Origin: Alteromonas sp. 1_MG-2023
Lineage (GTDB): Bacteria; Pseudomonadota; Gammaproteobacteria; Enterobacterales; Alteromonadaceae
Direction of reading: 5' to 3'
Length of the DNA: 64,000 nt
Assembly (NCBI RefSeq): GCF_030547075.1
Contig: NZ_JAUOQH010000010.1
Coordinates: forward strand, 1-64,000
Positions 28,901 through 37,180 of this stretch are shown one piece after another. The notes beneath the pieces are model-generated. The model did not search any database and was not told the origin of the DNA. It saw only the letters and a program-made list of their open reading frames with translations. Numbering within the stretch: the stretch's first letter is position 1; the number at the start of each line of letters is the position of its first letter. Made by a program: the position numbers and the translations under genes.

Positions 28901-29871
28901 AGGGAATTGGACTGTCTCTGGTGAAAGAGCTTGTCACTATAAATCAAGGTGAAATTGCGGTAGACAGCGTACTGGGGAAGGGCTCTAAATTTACAGTTAT
29001 CTTTCCTATAGACGATATTCAATTGTTAAACAGTCAAAGCTTCGAAAAAGAAACGGACAAAAAATGGGAGGATAAACCCGCGATCTTATTGGTTGATGAT
29101 AGCCGTGAACTTCGCAATCATCTGTTTAAGTTATTTTCGCCTTCTTATAAATGCCTAGTTGCAAGAAACGGTAAGCAGGCATTAGATATTGTACAAAATC
29201 ATCAAGTTAACCTTGTTATTACCGACCTGATGATGCCGTTGATGGGAGGGTTGAATTTTGTGAAGAAAATGCGTGATATCGACGAGTTAAAGTATATTCC
29301 CATCATAGTGCTAACTGCAAAAGTCGACGATGAGTCAAAAGCGAAAGTATTAGAGGCGAATGTTGAGTGTATGCTTACTAAACCTATAGCAGATGAAGAG
29401 CTTGCTATGAGGGTGAAGCACTTAGTTGCTATGCGTCGCGTTTCACCACAGGAACCCCCGTTGGTAGATATAAATAACGCTGAAGAAAGTTGTATTTTAC
29501 TGCCAGAGCTTTCGTCAGAGAAAGACATGTCTTTTTATCTAAGCTTTGTGACTGTATTAGAGAAAAACTATCATGATGAATATTTCAACAGGGATAAAGC
29601 TGCTGAACTGTTGCTGATAAGTCCAAGAAGTTTGAACAGGAAACTTTCAGAACTGTTCGATTATAACTTTAGTGAATTCCTTTCTAGATATAGAGTAGGC
29701 AAATCCAAAGCGCTGTTGGCAGATGGTGCTTCTGTTATTTCAGCAGGCACGAGCGTTGGCTTTGGTGGGGCTGCTTATTTTTCCACCACATTTAAACGCA
29801 TCATGGGCATACCACCAAAAGAATATTCAAGCACATTTGCAGAGCCTCGCAGTGCCGAAGAACAGGTCTAA
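25990..29871 (+). CDS. Hybrid two-component regulator (HTCS): propeller, kinase, receiver, AraC
   Basis: This 1293-residue one-protein two-component system has a signal peptide (about 1-24), a periplasmic beta-propeller (about 30-640), a Y_Y_Y-type domain (about 650-735) and a membrane helix near 736-755. The cytoplasmic part carries a histidine kinase with His802 in SNVSHELRTPLQ, an ATPase part with SNLISNAVKF and EGIGLSLVKEL, a receiver with Asp1079 in VITDLMMPL, and an AraC DNA-binding domain (about 1197-1287). This architecture is best known from Bacteroidetes, where it switches on polysaccharide-utilisation genes after binding an oligosaccharide. An alginate lyase gene follows, a plausible target. 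The gene is visibly AT-richer than its neighbours. Confidence 0.93.
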   Translation: MKWVKSSFFGSFVIVLLLNCNAFASIGNESFHGRSIFAGTPTGVMWDVEVVEEVIYLAAENGVFQIVGEKSEKINFNQLNAETGIISDVEYDSGYLWINEFGVGVFKYNVKTGRSEKFYAQSTDLKNVWNLVVTPKYVVVTSIDGIQIVEKNTQKIQSWASDVSPGSLIGSYSLVSTSQNGVHAISHNYHIEIDLTHQHVTLKSLSEHYPKLSKLTAITYSGFKLYLGGPEGVYIIDEKRDTKTFYPFDTALTITKPLSKIFIADEENIWIAAGGLYKVIGDAITTIDWMNPIITSDAIHSIVAINKLRKGELILASSQLGLIALSDSQKAVNYLNLNEILYQKNIRAAGTTRKGVGYIKDASDSYLLKAKNGSLTPLTLNSVNCLDSYEIKFEEIYLKERGEISFCSNPHNHIINLSDNKYYAYVLTENGWKYFLADDNSILDEFDAPPFIKNSIVLSSGELMGFDVNSSLHIQLSKFNWKVMPPSETGWSRISCIIELDDTYLVCSSGSGLREIDSTTGDISKSKLLGNSDIRFVRAGLLSRNENLWFATNIGLFLYDISDDNLYKLDSDNGIWDVDFDFGGIYELNDTIVIEGDRFAYSIDEKAIIKSLSDANVEPKISLLKVEWLDEKGRVDTLYPIFSNTPFTIDSSYQTLDFSIASNSYVDSHKHKLEFRILGYIDEWQAHSASSMNLAVSDIGYGDFELQVRVQSPKHNVDYPINSLNFKINPPFYLSHYAYFLYALAVIFSFFLYKKGYLKLIGLMIVNTSLVQKILGKYGAKHKNKLEALAENKIRLFSNVSHELRTPLQLILSELGEAKRSKAADGELNITALVHNVQRMENLLDQVNMVDKLGTSTLENFKLYSIDDIKFIASSLDSLVKEKRQVLDISTKGKGSISLLKGSVESIISNLISNAVKFTEKNGVIKFSATFDEENLTLCVKDNGKGIDESNHQEIFKRFARIEPSTEVTGEGIGLSLVKELVTINQGEIAVDSVLGKGSKFTVIFPIDDIQLLNSQSFEKETDKKWEDKPAILLVDDSRELRNHLFKLFSPSYKCLVARNGKQALDIVQNHQVNLVITDLMMPLMGGLNFVKKMRDIDELKYIPIIVLTAKVDDESKAKVLEANVECMLTKPIADEELAMRVKHLVAMRRVSPQEPPLVDINNAEESCILLPELSSEKDMSFYLSFVTVLEKNYHDEYFNRDKAAELLLISPRSLNRKLSELFDYNFSEFLSRYRVGKSKALLADGASVISAGTSVGFGGAAYFSTTFKRIMGIPPKEYSSTFAEPRSAEEQV

Positions 29872-30230
29872 CTCCCCTAGTACATTCCCTCAACATTCCA
29901 GATTGAAGCGCATACATTAATTATTTTAACCAATTTTGTATTTATTGGTAATGTATTTGGGTGCTCTTTTTGGCTTTTTCATCCCTTGAATCTAGTTTTA
30001 GTCGTCCATCTCAACCTTATTTGTTAACAATTATTAAAAATAATTCTCATTTAGTTTTATAGGTTTGCCTTTTGATTTATATTGCTGAAATATATGATTT
30101 TTTATGTTTTTTCTCAACTCTTTGAGTTGTGTGAATAATGCGTCTTCTCCCGTTTGGTCAGTAAATTGTTAACAGATTGAATTGATCTTATTGATTTTTT
30201 GGTTAATCATTTTACATGTTGGCTGGATCA

Positions 30231-30243
30231 TTGGTAATACCAA
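30231..30243. promoter_or_regulatory. Candidate GntR-type operator, alginate lyase promoter
   Basis: TTGGTAATACCAA is a perfect palindrome with a 3-bp centre, very like the UxuR/ExuR-type site TTGGTATACCAA used by GntR-family regulators of uronate catabolism. A half-site TTGGTAAT recurs near 29947. The gap 29872-30357 is AT-rich and otherwise featureless. Confidence 0.5.
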
Positions 30244-30321
30244 TATTTTGGTTTTTTCCGGCTTAAGCTTAAAAGTAAATTTCGTTTTTAGTCGCAGCGG
30301 TTTTAGCTGGGATTACTTTAA

Positions 30322-30333
30322 TTGGTTTACCAA
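30322..30333. promoter_or_regulatory. Second candidate GntR-type operator
   Basis: TTGGTTTACCAA is a near-palindrome with a 2-bp centre, embedded in the wider inverted repeat TTAATTGGTTT / AAACCATTAA and placed 25 bp before the alginate lyase ATG. Together with the site at 30231-30243 it suggests a repressor working at two sites. Confidence 0.5.
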
Positions 30334-30357
30334 ACCATTAATTACAGGACAAATTGC

Positions 30358-31977
30358 ATGAACATCAGAACACGAAAAACTTCTCTCTCATTTTTAGTAG
30401 GTACCGCACTTACCTTAGCTGGCACGTCATTTGTACATGGGGCGTCGGTAGCCATCGATAACCCAGGGTTTGAAAGTGGGTTCGATGGATGGGCCGATAC
30501 CGATCCTTCCGCGGTATCTGGTAACGCCTATGCAGGAAGTAGCTCTGCTAAAATTTCCGGTGCGAATGGTAAAGTAGAGCAATATGTTGATGTTACACCT
30601 AACACCGATTACACCTTGCAGGCGTACGTAAAAGGTATTGGTAAAGTTGGTGCCGATGTTAACGGCACGCGGTTTAATCGAACCGGTGGTGGCAGCGATT
30701 TTGAACCTGTATCGGTAAGCTTTAATTCAGGCTCTGCTACCTCGGTTAAAATTTATGCAAATTATTATGGCGGCGAAGGTCGATTCGACAACTTCACGCT
30801 GGAAAGTTCTGGCTCTACAACGCCGCCGGGTAATTCCACGTGTTCAGGGAATGACAACCTAAGCATTAGCACCGCAACCGACAATGGCACTAACGATGGT
30901 CATGGGCCGCTAAATACCATCGATAACGACTTAACTGACGAGTCCCGTTGGTCTTCCAATGGCACAGGGAAAACTATCACTTACGATTTAGGTGAAGTGG
31001 CTACGGTAAAAGCATTACAAGTGAAATGGTTTAAAGGTAATGCCCGTAGTTCGTTCTTCAACGTGCATACGTCTACCAATAACAGTAACTGGAATGCCGT
31101 GTTACTTTCAGGTGCGTCAAATGGCTCTAGCTCGGGTTATGAAACGCATGATGTTACCGACTCTGATGCACGTTATGTTCGAATTACTGGATTAGAGAAC
31201 TCGGCGAATACGTGGAACAGCATTGTTGAAACCAACATCTATGGCTGCGGCGGTGATACTGACAACACGCCTGATCCAACGCCTACACCAACTCCTGGTA
31301 ATTTTGATATGAGCGATTGGGACATGGAAGGTGCCGACCCACGGGTTGGCGATACCATGGAGTTTGACGCCTTACGCGAACAGCATGTTACGCCAAACGG
31401 AAATGGCTGGCGTCACGAGCTTAAAATTAAAGAAGAAAAACGTGTGGCAATGACCGCCGTGTTTGAAGATTTTCAAGCGAACATAAAAGTGGAAATGTCA
31501 GATGGTTCAAAAGCCATTGTTGCCCAGCACCATGCTAGCGACACAGGCACCATTATGAAATTATATGTTTCAGACACCAGCGAAACCGGTTTTACACCAA
31601 CTAACGCTGGCGTAGAAAGTGACAGCGTTGCAAGTAATGGTATTTTTGATGTGTATGTTCGCCTTGCACGAGAAGACGGTTCCGGTGAAGACAAGCAGTT
31701 GTTAGGTACTTTGGTAAGCGGTCAAGATTTCGATTTTAGGGTTATTAACGACCATGGCTATGTGACGGTTTCAGCGTTTGGCGAGTCTTTCTCTCGAACC
31801 ATTGAAGACAGCACAGATTCTTACTTGAAATTTGGTAACTACTTACAAGCGCAAGATCCTGAAACAAGGGAAGACGTAGATGACTCAGACGACTGGGCTG
31901 CGTTTTATGCCAGTGAAGGTATTACTGAAAGCTTGCTTACCTTTTCAAGCATTAACTACATTCGTAACGAAGATTAA
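30358..31977 (+). CDS. Alginate lyase, PL18-like, with two carbohydrate-binding domains
   Basis: This 539-residue secreted enzyme should cleave alginate by beta-elimination. It has a signal peptide (about 1-28), a CBM4/9- or CBM16-like domain (about 30-150), an F5/8-type C (CBM32-like) domain (about 165-295), a TPDPTPTPTPG linker and a catalytic domain. The catalytic part shows the PL7/PL18-type motifs as WRHELKIKEE, AIVAQHHASDTG and YLKFGNYLQAQD, in that order. I assign PL18 from the overall resemblance to Pseudoalteromonas enzymes. The ATG at 30358 has AGGA nine bases upstream. It follows the hybrid regulator and ends at a strong terminator. Confidence 0.82.
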   Translation: MNIRTRKTSLSFLVGTALTLAGTSFVHGASVAIDNPGFESGFDGWADTDPSAVSGNAYAGSSSAKISGANGKVEQYVDVTPNTDYTLQAYVKGIGKVGADVNGTRFNRTGGGSDFEPVSVSFNSGSATSVKIYANYYGGEGRFDNFTLESSGSTTPPGNSTCSGNDNLSISTATDNGTNDGHGPLNTIDNDLTDESRWSSNGTGKTITYDLGEVATVKALQVKWFKGNARSSFFNVHTSTNNSNWNAVLLSGASNGSSSGYETHDVTDSDARYVRITGLENSANTWNSIVETNIYGCGGDTDNTPDPTPTPTPGNFDMSDWDMEGADPRVGDTMEFDALREQHVTPNGNGWRHELKIKEEKRVAMTAVFEDFQANIKVEMSDGSKAIVAQHHASDTGTIMKLYVSDTSETGFTPTNAGVESDSVASNGIFDVYVRLAREDGSGEDKQLLGTLVSGQDFDFRVINDHGYVTVSAFGESFSRTIEDSTDSYLKFGNYLQAQDPETREDVDDSDDWAAFYASEGITESLLTFSSINYIRNED

Positions 31978-32011
31978 TACCTAGTTAATTATGCTATTGA
32001 AAATAGAAAAG

Positions 32012-32037
32012 CGAAGCCAGTTGGCTTCGTTTTTTTT
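32012..32037 (+). terminator. Terminator of the alginate lyase gene
   Basis: CGAAGCC pairs with GGCTTCG around AGTT and is followed by eight T. The T run touches the stop codon of the opposing DUF3392 gene. Confidence 0.9.
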
Positions 32038-32359
32038 ATATATATCTTCTACGCTCGGCCAAAAAACCAATAAACATGAATGCAAAAACAAAACCTGCAC
32101 CTTGGTATTTCCAGGGTAGGTAAGCAATGATGTGATGCAGAAAAGGGGCACCATAAAGGGTTAATGCACCATAACCAAAGGCACATAACACGACAAAAAG
32201 GCTAACCCGCAATATGAAATGATAGGGGGCTAAAATACGCTTTATATGGCTATTAATAATATCGCCGTACACCACTAAAATGGTGGCCATAAGCATGATG
32301 CTCATTTCGGCGTAATAAGGGCTTAGTGTGCGGGAAAGGGCACTGAACAATTCGTTCAT
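32036..32359 (-). CDS. DUF3392 small membrane protein
   Basis: This 107-residue inner-membrane protein has three predicted helices (about 18-36, 47-69 and 85-102). The pattern of a VYGDIIN turn, FILRVSLFVVLCAFGYG and the basic end AERRRYI matches DUF3392, a family of gammaproteobacteria without known function. Single gene. Confidence 0.8.
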   Translation of the reverse strand: MNELFSALSRTLSPYYAEMSIMLMATILVVYGDIINSHIKRILAPYHFILRVSLFVVLCAFGYGALTLYGAPFLHHIIAYLPWKYQGAGFVFAFMFIGFLAERRRYI

Positions 32360-32450
32360 ACGGCATTACTCATGATAACGACACCTACAACATAAAGGTG
32401 GCGTTATCATAACGATATATACGGTTTTGCTAAAGCGCTTTGGGCTAGGT

Positions 32451-32525
32451 CTTTTGATACAGACCCCTTTGACACAAAACCCTTTGATAAAGCGCCCTTT
32501 AAGATAGAGTTCTTTGGAACAGGCC
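32451..32525. repeat. 15-bp tandem repeat, five copies
   Basis: Five back-to-back 15-mers (CTTTTGATACAGACC, CCTTTGACACAAAAC, CCTTTGATAAAGCGC, CCTTTAAGATAGAGT, TCTTTGGAACAGGCC) run up to the 3' end of the minus-strand isomerase-like gene. A partial sixth copy covers its stop codon. Confidence 0.75.
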
Positions 32526-32530
32526 CTTTG

Positions 32531-33412
32531 CTACAAAGTGCTGTTTAGCATACTAACCGCTTTGTACCCTTGTTCGATGGTGGCAATGCGGTCGCCAGTC
32601 TGATCCCGCTCTACAAATTTATGTTCAATTCCGGCCACTTTTCCATGGGCAAAAATAGTCTCAAAATCGATAACACCTGTGCCCACATCGGCGAAGCTTC
32701 CATCTGTTGCCATATCTTTTACATGCCACAGTTTAAAGCGGCCAGGATACTGCTTAAAGTAATCTACCGGGTCTTTTCCGGCTTTAACTGCCCAATATAA
32801 ATCCAATTCCATAGACACTAAGTTCGGGTCGGTTTCAGTAATAAGAACATCCAGCGGTATTTCATCATCACGCACTTCAAACTCGAAGTCGTGGTTGTGA
32901 TAAGCAAGGGTAATATTGGCTTTGCTGCACGCTTCGCCAATGTTGTTTAGCTTTTCAGCCAATGCTTTATAGGGCGCAATACCTACACCGCGCTGTGCTT
33001 CGCTAAGCCAAGGTACCACTAAGTATTTGTGGCCTACGGTTTGAGCATCTTCTAACACTTGCTCTAAGTTATTATCAAAGTCATCAAGCTGGATGTGAGC
33101 AGATGGGGCCGTTAATCCTTCGCCGTCTAAAATAGTACTAATTTCCTTGGCGCTATGGCCAAAGTAACCGGCGAACTCAAGCTCGTTGTAGCCCACCGCG
33201 CCTACTAATTTTAATGTAGCAGGCACGCTAACTTTCATAATATCGCGCAAAGTATAAAGTTGTAATCCAATACTGTTACTCGCCATACCATTTGGGTTTA
33301 ACGACTTAGCTGTATGTGAATGTGCAAGTACGCTGGGTATAGCGGCGCAGCCTGCACCTAATGCCGCGGCACGAATAAACTGCCTGCGGGTGAAGGTGGA
33401 AGGGGTGATCAT
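32531..33412 (-). CDS. Tat-exported sugar isomerase/epimerase-like TIM-barrel protein
   Basis: This 293-residue protein has a twin-arginine signal (TRRQFIRAAALGAG) and an AP-endonuclease-2-type TIM barrel. Metal-site residues are suggested by NHDFEFEV, SMELDLYWAV, LWHVKDMA and the glutamate/aspartate-rich end. Relatives include xylose-isomerase-like epimerases and the DgpC-type C-deglycosidases. Export by Tat means it acts folded, with its metal, in the periplasm. It follows the lacI-type gene after 31 bp on the same strand. Confidence 0.85.
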   Translation of the reverse strand: MITPSTFTRRQFIRAAALGAGCAAIPSVLAHSHTAKSLNPNGMASNSIGLQLYTLRDIMKVSVPATLKLVGAVGYNELEFAGYFGHSAKEISTILDGEGLTAPSAHIQLDDFDNNLEQVLEDAQTVGHKYLVVPWLSEAQRGVGIAPYKALAEKLNNIGEACSKANITLAYHNHDFEFEVRDDEIPLDVLITETDPNLVSMELDLYWAVKAGKDPVDYFKQYPGRFKLWHVKDMATDGSFADVGTGVIDFETIFAHGKVAGIEHKFVERDQTGDRIATIEQGYKAVSMLNSTL

Positions 33413-33443
33413 AACATTCTCCTTAACGCGCCATTATGCGCTG

Positions 33444-34451
33444 TTACACAATCTGGGCTGGGCCAGTACTGCCCCTAGCAATGAGTTCAAACGGCATAAT
33501 AACTTTTGGTGCTTTACGAATTTTGCCGTTAATGACGTCTATCAATAAGCTAACTGCCGTTCGGCCGAACTCTTCGGCTGGCTGGGCAATGGTGGTTAAT
33601 GGTGGATCACAAAATGCCGAAAAGGCGATGTCATCAAATCCCGCTACTGAAATATCTTCAGGTATACGCAAGCCTGCTTGTTTTAACGCTTGCATAGCAC
33701 CTATTGCCGTTTCATCGTTTTCACAAAATACGGCCGTGGGCCTTTGCGTTTGCTGGGCAATGATTACGCCAGCGTTATAGCCCGCATGAAGCGTGAAGTC
33801 GCCAGGAAAAAGCAGGCTGTCGTCGAAGGCAATATTGGCATCGTTCAACGCATCTTTATAACCCGACAATCTATCTTGAGTAAGTGGGCTAGAGTGGGGG
33901 CCTTTTATCATGGCAATACGAGTATGGCCCAATGTTAACAAGTGTTCGGTCATGGCTTTGGCGGCAGCACGGTTATCAAGTGCCACGGTAGGGTATTTAC
34001 CCTCATCAATAACTTCACAAGCATTTACCATGGGCAGCAAGCCATTGTCGTTAATCATGCTGTCATCTAGCGGGTTCAATGCGCGCAATTGAATTAATCC
34101 ATCTGCCTGAGAAGTGCTTACCATTTTAGCGTAATGGCTTTCAATATCGGGGTTGCCCAAGGTGTTCGCCAGTAAAATGGAGTAGCCCAATTCGGCTGCC
34201 GTTTCTTGCATGCCGCTAATCACTCGCGCAAAAAACACATTCGCAACCGTGGGAACCAACACAACCAAGTTGTGAGTTTTTCCAGAACGAAACTTTACGG
34301 CCATCAAGTTGGGCTTATAGCCCACTAACTCAACCGCCGTCATTACTTTAGAACGGGTTTTCGGAGAAACGCGCTCGGGTTGTTGAAGTGCCCGAGACAC
34401 TGTTGCCACCGATACGCCAGCGCTATCAGCAACGTCTCTAATATTTGCCAT
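33444..34451 (-). CDS. LacI-family transcriptional repressor
   Basis: This 335-residue regulator has the usual N-terminal helix-turn-helix MANIRDVADSAGVSVATVSR with hinge helix, and a sugar-binding core (about 60-330). The ATG at 34451 is chosen because it gives the standard family N-terminus; an in-frame start nine codons earlier would add an unusual extension. It is divergent from the catabolic operon, whose promoter carries a LacI-type palindrome, so it most likely represses the locus until an inducer sugar appears. Confidence 0.9.
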   Translation of the reverse strand: MANIRDVADSAGVSVATVSRALQQPERVSPKTRSKVMTAVELVGYKPNLMAVKFRSGKTHNLVVLVPTVANVFFARVISGMQETAAELGYSILLANTLGNPDIESHYAKMVSTSQADGLIQLRALNPLDDSMINDNGLLPMVNACEVIDEGKYPTVALDNRAAAKAMTEHLLTLGHTRIAMIKGPHSSPLTQDRLSGYKDALNDANIAFDDSLLFPGDFTLHAGYNAGVIIAQQTQRPTAVFCENDETAIGAMQALKQAGLRIPEDISVAGFDDIAFSAFCDPPLTTIAQPAEEFGRTAVSLLIDVINGKIRKAPKVIMPFELIARGSTGPAQIV

Positions 34452-34690
34452 GTACTCGTGTCTTGTTTTTATTCGCACATTTGCGAACAGATTAGATTGA
34501 TGTAACCGATATCATTTGGAATTTAGAATACGGATCTTTCTTAAAAAATCCAGTGCTAAGTGTATATTTTTTGTAAATGGTTTTGGCGTCTTAACCCGTT
34601 CATTCGCTATTTTAAAGCAAAATACGTTTGTTTAAGGACGATTTAGCTTATCTTCTTAAACTTAAGTTTAACAAAAAACGCCCAAATACA

Positions 34691-34720
34691 TTGACAGATA
34701 AAAATGTAATCCGTTACATT
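34691..34720 (+). promoter_or_regulatory. Promoter with embedded LacI-type operator
   Basis: A perfect -35 box TTGACA (34691-34696) is followed at 18 bp by TACATT as a possible -10. The palindrome AATGTAATCCGTTACATT (34703-34720) lies between and over them. Its 7-bp arms are identical and the centre holds the CG typical of LacI-family sites. Binding there would block RNA polymerase. The rest of the gap 34452-34820 shows only a weaker half-site (TGTAACCGATATCA) near 34501. Confidence 0.6.
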
Positions 34721-34820
34721 TTAAATATAGTTACAATAATGCAACAAGTTTGCAATGAGCAAGCTTGATACTGGTAAGGTTTACTGGTTAAGCACTGCAC
34801 CACAACAGGAGCTACGCAGC

Positions 34821-35993
34821 ATGGCGAAAATGCAGAAAGTAAGATTAGGTATGATAGGTGGTGGTGAAGGCGCATTTATTGGTGCGGTTCATCGCAACGC
34901 ATTCGGGTTAGATGGTCAGTACGATTTGGTATGTGGAGCCTTTAGTCGCGACCCCAGCAACAATGAAAGCACAGCAGATAGTTTAGGCGTTCAACACAGC
35001 CGTACTTATGCTTCGTGGGAAGACATGCTAGAAAAAGAAGCTGCGCTTCCAGAGCAGCAACGCATGCAAGTGGTGTCTATTGTTACGCCGAATCACTTAC
35101 ACGTACCTATTTCAGTGGCCGCAATAAAAGCGGGCTTTCACGTGTTCTGCGAAAAGCCCGCCGGTGTTGGCTTGGGCGAAGTAAAAGACTTACAAGATTT
35201 ACTCCATAGTACCGACAGATTATACGGCTTAGCGCACACCTATTTAGGTTATCCCATGGTGTGGCAAGCGCGCCACATGGTTGAAAGCGGCATGCTAGGT
35301 AACATTCGTAAAGTGTTTGTTGAGTACCCACAAGGGTGGCTATCGGCAAATGAAGAAACCCATAACAAACAGGCCAAGTGGCGTACCGACCCAAGTTTAG
35401 CTGGCGGTAGCGGGTGTATGGGCGACATTGGTACCCACGCATTTGGACTTGCTGAATTTGTGTTAGACGATGCTATTACCGCCTTATGTGGTCAGCTTTA
35501 TACGCACATTGATGACAGACAGTTAGATGACGATGGTGCAGCGCTGATTAAAACCAAGAAAGGTGCTACTGGTGTGTTGATAGCCAGTCAAGTGTGCGCA
35601 GGTGAAGAAAACGCCTTAAAGATAAAAGTGTATGGCGATAAGGGCGGGTTAGAGTGGCATCAAATGGAGCCGAACTCTGTGGTGTATCGCCCCATAGGCC
35701 AGCCATATCAAGTATTCCGTGCTGGACTAGGGCAACCCGGTTTGTGTGATGAAGCTGTTAATCGCTGCCGTATTCCAGGCGGACACCCCGAAGGTTACCT
35801 AGAAGCCATGGCGAATTTATATAACGATTTTGCCAAAGCGGTTCGTAGCGAATCAGAACATACAAGCAGCAAAGCTAATGGTGTACCTGGCATTAATTCC
35901 GGTCTTCGCGGCATGGCGTTTATTGATGCCATGTTGGCCAGTAGCGAGAGTGATACTAAGTGGGAAACTGTCAGCCCAGTTGGCACAGAGTAA
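34821..35993 (+). CDS. Gfo/Idh/MocA-family oxidoreductase
   Basis: This 390-residue cytoplasmic NAD(P)-dependent sugar oxidoreductase has a Rossmann fold at the N-terminus (LGMIGGGEGAFIGAVHRNAF), the FCEKPAG motif with its catalytic-type lysine, and a C-terminal alpha/beta domain with GDIGTHAFGLAEF. Some family members oxidise sugars or glycosides at C3 or reduce 3-keto sugars. The ATG at 34821 has AGGAG upstream; the ATG at 34755 would add 22 residues and lacks such a site. First gene of the operon. Confidence 0.88.
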   Translation: MAKMQKVRLGMIGGGEGAFIGAVHRNAFGLDGQYDLVCGAFSRDPSNNESTADSLGVQHSRTYASWEDMLEKEAALPEQQRMQVVSIVTPNHLHVPISVAAIKAGFHVFCEKPAGVGLGEVKDLQDLLHSTDRLYGLAHTYLGYPMVWQARHMVESGMLGNIRKVFVEYPQGWLSANEETHNKQAKWRTDPSLAGGSGCMGDIGTHAFGLAEFVLDDAITALCGQLYTHIDDRQLDDDGAALIKTKKGATGVLIASQVCAGEENALKIKVYGDKGGLEWHQMEPNSVVYRPIGQPYQVFRAGLGQPGLCDEAVNRCRIPGGHPEGYLEAMANLYNDFAKAVRSESEHTSSKANGVPGINSGLRGMAFIDAMLASSESDTKWETVSPVGTE

Positions 35994-36008
35994 GTGGAGC
36001 ATATGGCA

Positions 36009-37148
36009 ATGGAACAACAAGCAAAAGAACAATCAGTAAACGAACAGTCAGCAAACGAACAACCAGCCAAAGAATCTATACCTATTAAAGAAGCTATGCC
36101 AATTAAAGGCCCAGCCGTATTTTTAGCCCAATTTATGGGTAAAGATGCCCCCTTCGATACGCTTGAAAATATGGCCAAGTGGGCAGCGTCATTGGGGTAT
36201 AAAGGCATTCAAGTGCCTACCGATCCAGCACTTTTCGATTTAGAAAAAGCAGCAGAAAGCCAAGAATACTGTGACGAAATAGCCGCTACCTGTAGAGCGG
36301 CGGGCGTAGAAATTACCGAGCTATCAACGCACTTGCAGGGGCAATTGGTGGCGGTACATCCTGCTTACGACGAGCTATTTGATAACTTCGCACCAGCACA
36401 TTTGCACGGCAACCCAAAAGCACGTACCGAATGGGCGGTAAACCAGCTCAAGTGTGCCGCTATTGCCAGTAAACGCTTAGGACTAAACGCCCATGCTACC
36501 TTCTCGGGTGCCTTAATGTGGCATCTAGTGTACCCATGGCCACAGCGTCCTGCCGGGTTAGTAGAGCAAGGGTTTGCCGAATTAGCTAAGCGTTGGTTAC
36601 CTATTTTAGACGCCTTCGATGATGCGGGTGTAGACGTATGTTACGAAATTCACCCAGGTGAAGATTTGCACGATGGCGCTACCTTTGAAATGTTTCTAGC
36701 CGCGGTAGATAACCATCCTCGTGCCAATATTTTGTTTGACCCTAGTCATTTCGTGCTGCAGCAACTCGATTATCTCGACTTTATCGACAGATACCACAGC
36801 CGTATAAAAATGTTCCATGTGAAAGATGCTGAGTTCAATCCAAACGGCAGAAGTGGCGTTTACGGTGGTTACCAAGATTGGAAAGATCGCCCAGGTCGCT
36901 TTCGTTCTCTTGGCGATGGGCAAGTCGATTTCAAAGGCATTTTCAGCAAGCTTACTCAGTATGGGTTTAGCGGATGGGCAGTGCTTGAATGGGAATGCTG
37001 CTTGAAAGATTCTGCCCAAGGTGCGGCTGAAGGTGCGCCTTTTATTGCTGAGCATATTATTCAGCCAACCCGCTATGCGTTCGATGATTTCGCGGGTGGC
37101 GAAGTAAGTGAAACAAAAAACAACCGCATTTTGGGCATAAGCGAATAA
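36009..37148 (+). CDS. Cytoplasmic sugar isomerase/epimerase-like TIM-barrel protein
   Basis: This protein of about 379 residues has a xylose-isomerase-like barrel. Likely metal and active-site residues lie in CYEIHPGEDLHDG, NILFDPSHFVLQ, MFHVKDAEF and AVLEWECC. No signal peptide is present. The first 25 residues are a glutamine/glutamate repeat encoded by four 15-bp units, probably disordered. ATG at 36009 is preferred because GGAG lies nine bases upstream; a GTG at 35994 is in frame. It begins 15 bp after the oxidoreductase, and the two probably act in sequence on one substrate. Confidence 0.85.
   Translation: MEQQAKEQSVNEQSANEQPAKESIPIKEAMPIKGPAVFLAQFMGKDAPFDTLENMAKWAASLGYKGIQVPTDPALFDLEKAAESQEYCDEIAATCRAAGVEITELSTHLQGQLVAVHPAYDELFDNFAPAHLHGNPKARTEWAVNQLKCAAIASKRLGLNAHATFSGALMWHLVYPWPQRPAGLVEQGFAELAKRWLPILDAFDDAGVDVCYEIHPGEDLHDGATFEMFLAAVDNHPRANILFDPSHFVLQQLDYLDFIDRYHSRIKMFHVKDAEFNPNGRSGVYGGYQDWKDRPGRFRSLGDGQVDFKGIFSKLTQYGFSGWAVLEWECCLKDSAQGAAEGAPFIAEHIIQPTRYAFDDFAGGEVSETKNNRILGISE
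36012..36071 (+). repeat. 15-bp coding tandem repeat, four copies
   Basis: Four 15-mers (GAACAACAAGCAAAA, GAACAATCAGTAAAC, GAACAGTCAGCAAAC, GAACAACCAGCCAAA) directly after the start codon encode EQQAK, EQSVN, EQSAN and EQPAK. Confidence 0.75.
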
Positions 37149-37180
37149 CGCTTTCCCGCTGACACAGGATAATAATAATC

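Noticed and set aside
30040..30056. A Fur-like sequence (AATAATTCTCATTT) before the alginate lyase
   Set aside because: A single half-site in very AT-rich DNA, and the gene has no link to iron.
25990..31977. A full alginate utilisation cluster
   Set aside because: Only the lyase and a regulator are present; no oligoalginate lyase, KdgF, DehR, KDG kinase or transporter lies in the window.
32451..32541. A CRISPR-like array
   Set aside because: The units are contiguous 15-mers without spacers, and no cas gene is present.
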